Shown: piece by piece, positions 12,352-23,149 of the stretch
How the letters are laid out: every line of letters starts with the position of its first letter
How positions within the stretch are numbered: position 1 is the stretch's first letter
Assembly: GCA_032622095.1 (NCBI GenBank)
Contig: CP136061.1
Span: 200,190,244-200,254,243 of the forward strand
Origin: Siphonodentalium dalli
Lineage: Eukaryota; Mollusca; Scaphopoda; Gadilida; Siphonodentaliidae
Reading direction: 5' to 3'
DNA length: 64,000 nucleotides
The notes under the pieces: generated by a model
Database searches by the model: none
What the model was told of the DNA's origin: nothing
The model's input: the letters and a program-made list of their open reading frames with translations, nothing else
Position numbers and translations under genes: made by a program

Positions 12352-12652
12352 TTAACCCTTTCTGCTGGTGCAACATTAAAGATCTTGTGCCAGTGCATTT
12401 TTTTTATATATGCGAGTCTCCCACAGGGAGCATAGGAGATATAAGAGAATGCACTGGCTTACAATTTCAAGGTAAATATGGCTAGGCCAATGTATTCTCT
12501 TATATATTGTTTATAACATATATCATGCATGTGATTAAGCCGAATCCGTGGTTTATAGCATATTATATAAATATGCGATGCTCCCTATTTGAGAATGCAT
12601 TGGCACATGGTTTTCAAAAAATTAAAGGAAGCTCCAGTCATGAACGGGTTAA
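12352..12652. mobile_element. piggyBac-like MITE, copy 2 (TTAA-flanked)
   Basis: A 301-bp non-coding element with TTAA at both ends. Left terminus TTAACCCTTTCTGCTGG; reverse-complemented right terminus TTAACCCGTTCATGACTGGA. It shares the internal GCCAGTGCATT and TATATATGCGAGTCTC segments with the copy at 1645-1914 and is about 30 bp longer. It lies about 250 bp upstream of the Tigger relic but is a separate insertion. Confidence 0.65.
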
Positions 12653-13380
12653 ACTGCTTTCAGATTGTGTGAGATTGACATCCGTGGAAACTTGCCCAAT
12701 AAAAAATACCCAGGTATTCCGCTTTTAATTTTCGTGACTAGGATCAGTTCTGTACTAAACAATATTGTCATTTTTTTTCACACTTAAAATTTCTTACAAG
12801 TCACCACATATTTCACCTTTAATAAATGGGCCTCTTGACAAATGGAGTTTGTGGGAGAATGATTCTTTGAATTTGTAAACATATTTCTATTAATTCATTC
12901 AACCAATCACATCGGATACCCAGAGTGTTTTAACTGTTATACTTTTTACTGCCTATAGTATTGACACCAGTGTAACATTTAGGCTACTTCCATGCTGTGG
13001 GCTAGTTACTACTTGTATTCCGATTCCTTTGTGACCCCAGACTCATAGTACAAGTATTTAATTATGTAATATCTATACCTATGTATGTATTCGCGGTTAC
13101 AATAATATATGCTTAAGCTACATGTAAGTGCGCTAGCATATTAATTACTGAATGTGCATGGCACACACTTCATTGTGTGATGCAATTACATCGTGGGAGA
13201 AGGAGTATAGGGTTTAGCGAAGTCATACGTCTACGAAGAATTATGTCTACATATATAGACGTGTGGAGTTGTGCTTCGGCAACTATATATATACGAAACG
13301 ATAATAGCTATCGGTTGTAACACCCAATGAATGCCGATAATTTGGACCGCTACATTGACTCATTGTTTGACTCAATCAGT
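12653..13380. other. No gene recognised
   Basis: Non-coding sequence between the MITE and the 3' end of the next LINE. No repeat or open frame that I can support. Confidence 0.45.
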
Positions 13381-13383
13381 CTC

Positions 13384-15860
13384 AATTCAATTCAATTCTT
13401 TATTCTCATGACCTATAATACATAGGTATCGAGATAACATTTGTACACTATTTACATATATCATGGTACATATATAAGCATATTATACACATTATTATAA
13501 ATAAATATAAATAAACACATTATAAATAAATACCAATAAACACATTATAAATAAATATAATAGCACTGTCATTGCTATATATATAACATTATTCATTAAT
13601 AGTAATAATATATCTAGAAGTGAACATATACATTTTGTGCACGCATACACACACAGAGTTAGTTATCAGTGTACCAATACTACATATTCAAGTTATCTTT
13701 ATAATACCATATGGAGTATTACAATCGCTTTAATATTATATATTATAATCATTCAATATTCGATAGTTCGCGGTTAATAATTTTAATAAAATCACATAGT
13801 CGTCGTAGGCTTGTTGGATTTTTCTGATTAAGTAGTTCGCTCATAGTGATTGTATTGGGGCGTTTGTCCTATAGCGTTGTTAATAAACGACGTCTGGCTT
13901 TAGATAAGCTTTCGTACTCAAGAAGGTAGTGGAACTCGTCTCCAATTTTACCGGATTTGCAGAGTTGGCATACACGATCGGATTGTTCGGAGTTTCTCCA
14001 ACGGCCTATTTCAATCGGGAGTCGATGATTGCTTGTTCTAAATTTACACAAGATGAAACGATTTGCTGTGTTGAGTGTTACAAGATAATTTTCGAATGAC
14101 AAATCGTGCTTGAAAATTCTATATATGCGGCCACGGCTCGAGTTGTTTAAGTCCGTTTCCCATGATTTTCTAAACTGGGATATTAAACTACATTTCATGT
14201 ATGAGATAAGTTGGTTGCTATCCGGTATCTGTTCCATGTGCCAATAGAGTATTTGTCCGTTGTCTTCTAATATATTATAAACTTTATGTATCCAGGGGAA
14301 TCTGTCGTCGTTTATATCGAACATAGAATGTGCTAGTTTGAAAATTAGCTTTTGATATCTACCGCCGTTACTGTTCATGATCTTACTCCAGAACTTCATC
14401 ATTCTTGTATATATCTGTATCTGCAATGGTAGTCTTCCACGTTCCCCGTACAACATATAATTTGGGGTCGTGTTTAGGAAATGTACGGTGGACTTTTTCC
14501 AGAACATCATTGTTGCCAAACCCCCATACTTCACAACCATATAGCAATATCGGGGTAACATGCAAATCGAACAGGTCCAGTTGATTTGTAACAGAAAGGC
14601 AGTGTTTGCGTGATTTCCCGATTATGGAGTACATGGCACGAATGGCTTTTTCTACCAATGATTTTTTCGCCATCGTAAAGGAGCCGGATTTACAAAATAT
14701 TATGCCAAGGTAGTTAAAGTTGTTAACGGTATCAATTTTCTTCCCTTTAAACAGAAACGAGACTTTCTTGGATAGACTCGCTTTAGATAAATTTACTATT
14801 TTTGTTTTATCCACATTGACTGTTAATTTCCATTGACTACAATATTTTTCAAAAATATCGAGTTGTTGCTGTAACCCTTTAGGTGTTTCCGCCATAATAT
14901 CGTCGGCGTAAAGAATCATGAATATCTTCAAATGGTAGTTCAATTTGTCACCTATCTCCGCGTCTACAGTTTTCAGTTCCACTGTGCAGTTTTCAAGGAA
15001 AAATTCTTCCAAATCATTCAAATACAAGGAAAACAACAGTGGGGATAAGTTGACACCTTGGCGAACCCCCGCATAACATGGAAAATAACCTGATAGCTCG
15101 CCATTTACACGGACACATGATTTCACATGGTTATACATGTTGACTATGACCCTAAACAATTTACCATTGATTCCACTTTTTACAATTTTGGACCAGAGCC
15201 CCTGTCTCCACACGGTATCAAAGGCTTTCTGGAAGTCAACAAACGCACATATTAGTTTCTTTTTCAATTTTCTACTAATTTCGAACAACAACAAGTGTAG
15301 CACAAATATATTGTCGAGGGTTGAATAATTTTTTCTGAAACCAGTCTGGTTTTCTGAGAGTATTTCATATTTTTCCACATATTGTGTGAGCCTATTTGAC
15401 AATATCTTTGTAAATAACTTACCAAAACAACTCAAGATCGTTATCGGCCTATAATTACCTGGGTCACTTATATTTCCTTTGTTTTTATAGAGAGGGACAA
15501 TCGTTCCAGTTACCCAGTCTTCGGGTATGAGACCAGTATCCAGTATGATATTAAATAACTTTTGACAATGCGGTCGTGGCCGGATGATTTATTGTTTTTC
15601 AAAGTATTAATCGACTGTTGTATTTCGAACTCGGTAATTGGCATGTTTAGTTCAGGGTTAGCATCAATGCTAAAGTGTGCCTTTATAGTTCTCTCTACAA
15701 CAGGGTTATCATCGTGTCTAATAGCGTTGACGTCGCGAACATAATTAGCTAAGTCATCTAAATTAACACCAGTACGATTAGAGTTACTGTCCCTGAGCCT
15801 TTTCCAAAATTGTGTTGGATTACTTCGCTGCATGGACGTCATTTCATAAGACTTTGCTTG
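13384..15860 (-). pseudogene. 5'-truncated APE-type LINE: reverse transcriptase and C-terminal region
   Basis: Minus-strand non-LTR retrotransposon lacking its endonuclease part. The frame opens at about 15860 and is read in three pieces: 15510-15860, 14383-15540 and 13869-14480. Together they give the RT fingers (TLKNNKSSGHDRI), NYRPI-type block, QTGFRKNYSTLDN, FVDFQKAFDTVW, GVRQGVNLSPLLFSLY and the catalytic ILYADDIMA. After RT come a thumb region and a C-terminal zinc-type motif (CQLCKSGKIGDEFHYLLE). Frame changes fall near 15555 and 14470. The 3' end lies at about 13384-13410, where an AATAAAG-type signal is followed by iterated GAATT units, as in LINEs with microsatellite tails. The clade is not resolved. 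Confidence 0.85.
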
Positions 15861-16593
15861 TCATCAAATTTCTTTGAGACTGATATCCAAGAAAGCAACG
15901 TTACTCTAGTAGCTCATTGTACCCCAATCGCATTTATCCCGTTAATTTCAGTGCATAACTCGGCAGGTAACATCATTGGAAGGCCCTGCATCATTATAGT
16001 AATGGTAGGTACCCTGTAACCTATATTAGTACATATACTGTGAATAAAATAAAATATACACTTTATATTAAATACCCAGTACCTGAGATTTCCATTATAT
16101 GCAATTCCCATCGCGATGATTGTGTAAACTGGACGAGTGCATCAGTGCTAACCACGCTCAAGTTATAACAATTGGTCCTGAGTGACCAGGGGCAAACCAC
16201 CGATTTATTTATCAAACATACCAGAAAACTAAATGACGAAACATAGTTATGGGGTAACTTTGAACATCCAATGGGGTAACTTTGAACGTTCAATGTTACC
16301 CCGCAATGTAACTAACACCACAAGTTTTTCAAATATAGGTAAATATTCAAAATCAATAACAGTTTTCAAGAGATCAACAATAATATGATCCAATCAGGCA
16401 TACAATGAATCTCATTCAAAGAGTTATAAAGTGTAATACTCACCAGACAATGCAGATGTCTTTAAAAGTTCCCAGAGCACAAACTTTCACGATTTGGCGG
16501 GAAAATCTGACCTTGACGAGTTTATTTACTGCGAACCTATCATTTTCATAACTGTAACTTAAAAAGTTGATTACAATAATACATATGTCAATT
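15861..16593. other. No gene recognised; contains GGGGTAACTTTGAAC copies
   Basis: Nothing coding. Near 16252-16300 there are two direct copies of GGGGTAACTTTGAAC and a partial inverse copy (GTTCAATGTTACCCC), the same motif that forms the hairpin at 9293. Confidence 0.5.
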
Positions 16594-17602
16594 AAAGGCA
16601 CGTGCGGCCTTAATTGTCGAAAATATTCATTTTTGTTCCAAACACCGTAAACAGAAAAACAGTAAAACGCATACAGCTCCGTTCACATATACCATGACCA
16701 TCGCGTAAACAGCATGTTATCATAGAGACCTACTATATTTTACCTAAGAAGAGACTGATTGTGTTACAGAAGACAGCACAATGCTACTGGCTAATCACAC
16801 ACAAATGGCATTAACGCTCTTTATTAGTTCCATATCAGGTATTCACCAACAAAGAACGCTCTTTATGTTTACCATCATAATATAAACAAACACCAGAAAA
16901 GTTACTTTTTATGCCTTTGTTTACATAACAATGGTCAAACATATGACCATAACGTACTGTTTATGTCATATTTCGTATTTGTATACGGACAAAGTCTATC
17001 TACATTTTGATGTTCTTTCTGTTTGTGGCGGTTTTTGACGGGTGGAGATATTTTCACAGGATACCCACCGCCAAGGCCAACCGTGTCTTTAAAGGCACGT
17101 GCGGCCTTAATTGTCGAAAATATTCATTTTTGTTCCAAACACCGTAAACAGAAAAACAGTAAAACGCATACAGCTCCGTTCACATATTATACCATTAGTA
17201 TTACCATTACCATCGCGTAAACAGCATGTTATCATAAGGACCTACTATATTTTACATAAGAAGAGACTGATTGTGTTACAGAAGACAGCACAATGCTACT
17301 GGCTAATCACACACAAATGGCATTAACGCTCTTTATTAGTTCCATATCAGGTATTCACCAACAAAGAACGCTCTTTATGTTTACCATCATAATATAAACA
17401 AACACCAGAAAAGTTACTTTTTATGCCTTTGTTTACATAACAATGGTCAAACATATGACCATAACGTACTGTTTATGTGATATTTCTTATTTGTATACGG
17501 ACAAAGTCTATCTACATTTTGATGTTCTTTCTGTTTGTGGCGGTTTTTGACGGGTGGAGATATTTTCACAGGATACCCACCGCCAAGGCCAACCGTGTCT
17601 TT
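16594..17602 (+). repeat. Tandem duplication, two units of about 500 bp
   Basis: The unit starting AAAGGCACGTGCGGCC at 16594 starts again at 17091 and runs to about 17602, where both end in GGCCAACCGTGTCTTTAAAG. The copies differ by a few substitutions and by an insertion in the second (an ATTACCATTAGTATTACC stretch near 17188). The high identity indicates a recent local duplication. An inverted, older relative lies at 8560-8935. Confidence 0.9.
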
Positions 17603-18890
17603 AAAGCTTTAATTAGGGTGTTTTTTTGAAATTCTCTGATCTAGTAATTATTTGATATTTTTTGTAAAAATTGTTCAAAGTTACCCCGCTGTTCAAATTA
17701 CCCCGTTTTGCGGTACTGAAGTAAAATCACTTACAACTTTGAACACGATGTCTGGAACCCAAACAAAAAAACAGTCATTTGCACGGTATTGAACTGAAAA
17801 GAGCGTCCCGTGTTAGTATATATTCCTGATATGGTATCAATAAAGAGCGTTTATTTCACTTACGTGCGTTAAATTGAAAGCAGCTGGAAAATCGCTGTGC
17901 CCATGGCAAATATTTTTCAGAGCATATGAAGAAGGTATATCAATAGTTCATGTATTTGTCAACCTATCTCATACCTCCTTCCAAATTACGTAGACATTAT
18001 TTTGAAGATCGAATGAGCCTTGTTACGGATATCACTATTGCATTAATTAATTCCGATACCTACAAACACGACTAAATGATGTTACCTAATTAATCAATGT
18101 AACCTCCTGAATATGACAATTCCTACATCTATAATTAACTAGTCTGTATACAGTGCATGTATATCTGAGAGTCTTCGATCATGTATCAGTACCGGTAGAT
18201 GTGCTACATCATTATACATTAACACACTCCCACGCTACCTGTCACAGAAACAAACTTCTTGTTACACCTGCAAATCTATCTTACTATCTGTACATTTCAA
18301 ATGTAGCTCTTGGTCGAGATTTAAAGCCCCGTTGCGGTCTGCAGACTGAATTGGTGTTCGATTCTGTGACATCCCTCTCGTGTTACGCGGAACTAAATTG
18401 GTCGATCCATACGATAAATACTTGCACAAACTTTTATGCTATATAAAGACTTACAAAAGCCACATATAATTTAGAAAACAAATCTTCAACATGGAACAGC
18501 ATCAGAACGTAAATGTGAAACACACGATGCCTCCTATTTCCATTCTGATGAGGATTTCCCTGGGTTGTATATATTCCCAAATGTCTAAAAATTGTCTTTA
18601 CACTGCTAAGACACATCACTGACCACACGATCATTATTATTAAGAATATTACTGACAGAAAAGTCAAATAAACATTCGATCATATATGCATATTTAGCCG
18701 GTACTTAAATCGGTCTATACCGCCCCACTGCGAGCGGTAAGAACCCCATATGATTGACACCGTTTGCCGTGGGCTGCATCACATTAGCGGTGGTGTGTGG
18801 GTCCCGTTGATGTCGCGTCATCCTTCGACCTGCGGTACGATATATCTGTTGGTCCACTTTTTTATTATATCACGATCGCTTTTCTCAATA
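17603..18890. other. No gene recognised
   Basis: Contains another GTTCAAAGTTACCCC (about 17680) and one more CCTGATATGG...AATAAAGAGCGTT box (about 17830), related to the dispersed repeat. I see no convincing gene. Confidence 0.45.
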
Positions 18891-18894
18891 CCAC

Positions 18895-19180
18895 TATAGT
18901 AAAGGGATAATTTCCCGACCATCGGATCAGCTGCAGTTTGATCCGATGTCCCTTCTTCTCCATCTCGCATACTGCGCATGTCCGTAAAACGCCTGATTAT
19001 TTATTATACAAAGATAGTTCCTACTTTATTCTTGTTACTAGTGGCCTGCATGTGGTTTCATTTCATAATTAATGACAGAAATTGTGCTTCATAAATAAAA
19101 AAGAATGTCATATAATAAACCTGTTATCGCTGCAGTGAATTGATCTGGGCTTTCGCATCACGTCTCGTTGAAGAGGTTAG
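18895..19180. repeat. Small hairpin and degenerate foldback copy
   Basis: CATCGGATCA at 18920 pairs with TGATCCGATG at 18939. From 19117 to 19180 the sequence (TTATCGCTGCAGTGAATTGA, then CACGTCTCGTTGA) matches one arm of the foldback MITE at 3449-3608. The second arm is not recognisable, so this looks like a decayed copy. Confidence 0.5.
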
Positions 19181-19520
19181 ATCGATTATTTGTGTTTGAA
19201 ATAAGTTCAATATGAGCTCATTTTCAGGAAAACAGGCTGTCCAATATTTATGACTCTTATTGTACTTCAATATATGTCGTACCGAAAACCCCTCCAGATT
19301 AATAAGACATTCCAATATATAATTTTATAACTGCGTGGGATAATCTATTTAGTATATATAGGTTGGTTGAGTCAACCGGGCTCAGTCGGCTCATCAGGCC
19401 TCTCCAGAGGGTTGTAGATTAAATATATAGTGTCTGTTGTATTGTTTTCCTGACGTTAGCAGTTGTAGGTACCGGTCGTGTATATATGGCCCAGGTGATG
19501 TAGGCTGACAACTAAAATTA

Positions 19521-19559
19521 GTCGATCTTCAAAGGATTTCGGCCTTAGGCCTTCTTCAG
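19521..19559 (-). ncRNA. Hammerhead-like motif relic
   Basis: Minus strand: CTGAAGA, a GGCC-TAA-GGCC stem, then GAAATC. This is the order of hammerhead core elements (CUGANGA, stem II, GAAA). I could not draw a convincing stem I, so it is at best a decayed motif. It lies 3' of an unidentified coding relic on the same strand, an arrangement seen at the ends of Penelope-like elements. Confidence 0.3.
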
Positions 19560-19674
19560 TTGATTAGTCATACTAAATCACATGAACGGATTCAGGTTAA
19601 CGTACAAAACAAAATGGCGGATATTTTACAATGACGTTAAAGGTCATTCGTCGAAGATGGTAAACTAAAACTGG

Positions 19675-20075
19675 CAACGCTATCGCAGCATTGACATCCA
19701 AAAGTTGGCGCCATTTCCTCTGGCTTTGAAAGCGTGACCAGTCCGGATTTTCGACTTCACGAATCAGTCTCAGCTGTTTGTTCTCATTAATCGTTTCTAA
19801 AACCGATACCCTTATATTGTCAATGGAACGTACCGGTTGATTGAAATGTCCATATAGGCCGGCTTATCGTCGTGAAGTAGAATGTTCCTAAGGTGTTCCA
19901 TAATCCTTTCTGAAAATTGTCTGTCTCTCAAGGGAAATGTTAGCATGTCATGTTTTCCGCTGTCCATGTATGTTTTATACAGTTTATGTCGGCTCACGTT
20001 TTTACCAATTTCGTATTTATGATTGTTGAATGTTACTGTTCGCGTCTCACTGGAGTACCAGGGGGCTGCTATATG
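19675..20075 (-). pseudogene. Unidentified coding relic upstream of a hammerhead-like motif
   Basis: A minus-strand stretch reading as plausible protein in two frames. The first piece runs from about 20075 to 19812 and includes YSSETRTVTFNNHKYEIGKN and MEHLRNILLHDDKPAYMDI. After a frame change near 19815 it continues with VLETINENKQLRLIREVENP and WSRFQSQRKWRQLLD. I do not recognise the family. The amino-acid composition and continuity across one indel suggest real former coding sequence. Its position, with a hammerhead-like motif just downstream at 19521-19559, suggests the 3' end of a retroelement, but no GIY-YIG or RT motif is visible to confirm that. Confidence 0.35.
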
Positions 20076-20089
20076 CAGTGGCTAAACGG

Positions 20090-21095
20090 GTCACATCTTC
20101 AAACATGTATCAGTCTTTGGCTAGACCAGAATTATAGGTTTTAAATCGTATATTTGTCATTTGTATGGATGCTCTTGATAATATGAACAGACACCAGGCG
20201 TTACCAATATATTTATCCAATTCATTCATGTGTGGGAATGCCCAGACGGTAACGTGAACCTACCATCCGATCGCTCCCACAAATGGATGAATGGCAATGA
20301 GGTATTTACCCCATATCAAAGGATAAGTTCATGATTATGGTATTTGAAAGACCAATATCATAATTCACTTTCATCTGACATGTCAATTGTTTAAAGGTAC
20401 TCAATTCGATCAGACGCTCCTAAATTACTATTTATTTGGCTTCGGGGGGGGGGGGGTAAAAAATAATTGATTCGTGTCGAGAAACCCACCCAACACAGCT
20501 CAGAGTGATTAGATATCGATGTTTGAAGTTTGCTGTTTCTATTGTCTGTGGACCAGAACTTGTCTAGAATCACGTGCTCAAACGGGCAAATTGCGACTGT
20601 AAGATGGATAACTCTAAAATCAAGTGGTTACCAACCTTCAAGGACTAAGTTAATCAATATGGTCTTTGAAATAATATTTTAATTCACTTCCATCTGAAAT
20701 GTCAAAATATTTATTCCAAGTACTCACTCACATATAATAGAGTTATTCCTCTTTGTTTGAAACTTAGATGGCATGTGGTTTATTATTCTAATTCTTTTAA
20801 ATTAATTCAACATTCAAGACAGTTATTTTACTAAGCTAAAGTTAATTACAAATAATGTCATGACTTGAAGTTTGACAGCACTAATTATTAAACCAATAGT
20901 CGGCCCAAGCAAACTATATTAAAGTTTACTTTCTTAAGAATTGGCATATTTAATATTGAAATATAAGGCAGGTCATTACCACCATTATTTAAACATTCAT
21001 GGTAAATGCATTTGATTTGGTTCTAAACATATACAAGTAAATTTTAAATGGTCTATTTTTCATCTGTATGGATGCTCTGATAATATGAACATACA
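20090..21095. other. No gene recognised; one 13-G run
   Basis: AT-rich spacer with a G-run at 20444-20456. A short phrase (TATGGATGCTCTTGATAATA) recurs near 20163 and 21066, hinting at a duplicated segment. Nothing coding is supported. Confidence 0.45.
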
Positions 21096-21099
21096 TCAA

Positions 21100-22290
21100 T
21101 ATGAGATGGCTAGAATTGTAACAGGGGCAACAATTAGCGCAAATAAAGACCTCCTACTGGGCACAGACTGGGAACTACTATCATCGCGACGGAGAAAACA
21201 CAAACTCTGCCAATTTTTTTAAATGATCAAAGGAACAGCACCATCTATACTGAAATCTCGTACGCCCAGTTGATTCTTATGATACCTGTTATAACTTCCG
21301 TTTTGAGCACATAAGGTTGCCACCCGATATCTCATACAACTATTACATGAATTAATGTTTGCCATCTGCTATAAGTGAGTGAAACTCTCTGCCTGACACA
21401 ATACGCAATTGTAATACAATTGATGACTTCAAAAAATCACTAAACGCAAGCACACGGCGCCCCCAACCTACTATTACCACAGTAAGTGTCGCAGATCGCA
21501 TATACTCCATTCTCGCTTAAGATTAAAATGCAGTAGTTTGAACTCTGACTTATTGAGTAATCACATTAAAACGTCCCCTCTCTGTCATTGTGGCAAAATA
21601 GAAACAGCACATCACTTCTTATTGGAATGTCCTGAATATAATGGACAAAGGACTGAACTTATATGCGCCATACCGAATGTTATTTTATCAGAACATACTC
21701 TTTTGTGCGGATCACAGGAACTCAGTCATCGTGGTAATATTAAAATATTTGACGCAGTCCAAAGATATATTTTGAAAACAAAGCGATTTTCATAAGGCTA
21801 TGATTGGTACACACTTCGTGAAAAGCATGGAAATACTGCTAAGCGCGAAACTTACCCCCACCAGATCGTCTGACATCTCACGGCGACGGGCGTAGCAATG
21901 ACATAAACAATATTATATGCACAGCATTGTAACCAATCAGCTGCAACTGAATTACATCATCACTTTACCCAGACAGTCTCATTTTCTTTCTCTCTCACTT
22001 CTGTCTTCCTTCACTCTTTCTCTCTCTATATATCTTTCTCTCTCTTCCTGCCTCTCATAACATCATCATTAATATTACTATTATTATAATATTTCTATTC
22101 CTTCCCGTCTGACCCCCCCTCTACACTTAATGAAGAGTGGGCGCGAAAAAAGGGAGCAAACTTAACAAAAGCCCTTGGGATTGTTGTTTAATCCCTTTTC
22201 CAATCCATCAATCATTTATCCTATTCTATTTTTATTGTCAACACTTTGTCAAATGTATATATGTTACTATGATTGGAATAAAATATGTTT
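21100..22290 (+). pseudogene. 3' fragment of an APE-type LINE
   Basis: Plus-strand C-terminal part of a LINE polyprotein. It opens with ARIVTGATISANKDLLLG at about 21110, a region that follows the RT domain in this LINE group; the LINE at 50.9-54.3 kb has the equivalent ARIVTGCTRSVS. Stops and frame changes follow. The last 85 codons (21538-21795) stay open and contain the zinc-type motif CHCGKIETAHHFLLEC. The 3' untranslated region runs to about 22290 and holds an AATAAAAT signal near 22278. The RT and endonuclease are missing, as in a 5'-truncated insertion. Confidence 0.75.
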
Positions 22291-22940
22291 ACACCAACAT
22301 ACATCAGGTGTATAAAACAATCATAGATTTCTCCAGTTCATTCATTGGGGATGTTATTGTTATTGTTTGAGTAGCATATAACATAATAACATAGCATAAT
22401 TATCACAACGACAGTTATATCTGCTGGGTCTTCTTCACTAAATTCAGATACGGCTGTCGTTTTCAGATACTGAAGATTCATTTTCTGCAGGCTGTAGTTT
22501 GGATCTGTCTCCTGAGTAGACACATTCGCCGGAAGATCGATTGACATCCCAGGATGTATAACGTTACTATAGTTTGAAAAGACTAGAATGGAGCTTTTTA
22601 TACAAATGGCTGAACTTTAAAAATAAATTGACCAGATTTAATAAAATGGGTTAAAATCTTTTACACATATATCTTTGAGTGCAATATTTGAGTGCAAATC
22701 TACTGAGGGGTTATTCAGGGGGCCCATTGTCGACTTACCTGTTCATTACATCAGTAGAGATACTAAGTCAATACGCAGATGCCATGGCTCTCTTCCTCCA
22801 TGATGCTAATCACTCTCAAAATAATCAATTAAATACTTAACAGTTTTGAGAAACCAGAATAGGTCTCAAAGTCAACTTTGATAAAACACATGTTATATGG
22901 ATGGAGTAAAAATGGGGCTGTGGTGAAGAGAACACTGAAG
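22291..22940. other. No gene recognised
   Basis: Short spacer. The open frames here lack motifs and repeat relatives. Confidence 0.45.
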
Positions 22941-22964
22941 AACAATATACAGTTGTCGCCCGTT

Positions 22965-23047
22965 GTCGAGGGAGACATTGAGATTTGTCACCCGCTCGAG
23001 AACGGAATGTATCTCGAGCGGGTGACAAATCTCAATGTCTCCGAGAA
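22965..23047. repeat. Foldback hairpin
   Basis: GAGACATTGAGATTTGTCAC followed by CCGCTCGAGA pairs perfectly with its complement after a 10-base loop (about 22972-23042). Outside it, GTTGTCGCCC and GGGCAAC extend the symmetry imperfectly. A related GTCGCCCG-rich stretch lies at 25885-25945. Probably a MITE core; non-coding. Confidence 0.65.
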
Positions 23048-23149
23048 GAAGGGCAACACCTGTTTTGTTATCCGATTATACCACAGAAAATATACTTGCC
23101 ATCCACACGCACGATGTTGAACTGAGTCACGAGTGCTTTCTTTCCCGAA

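Noticed and set aside
19380-19460. Second hammerhead candidate (CTGATGAG on the minus strand near 19398)
   Set aside because: No GAAA box or closing stem follows at a workable distance.
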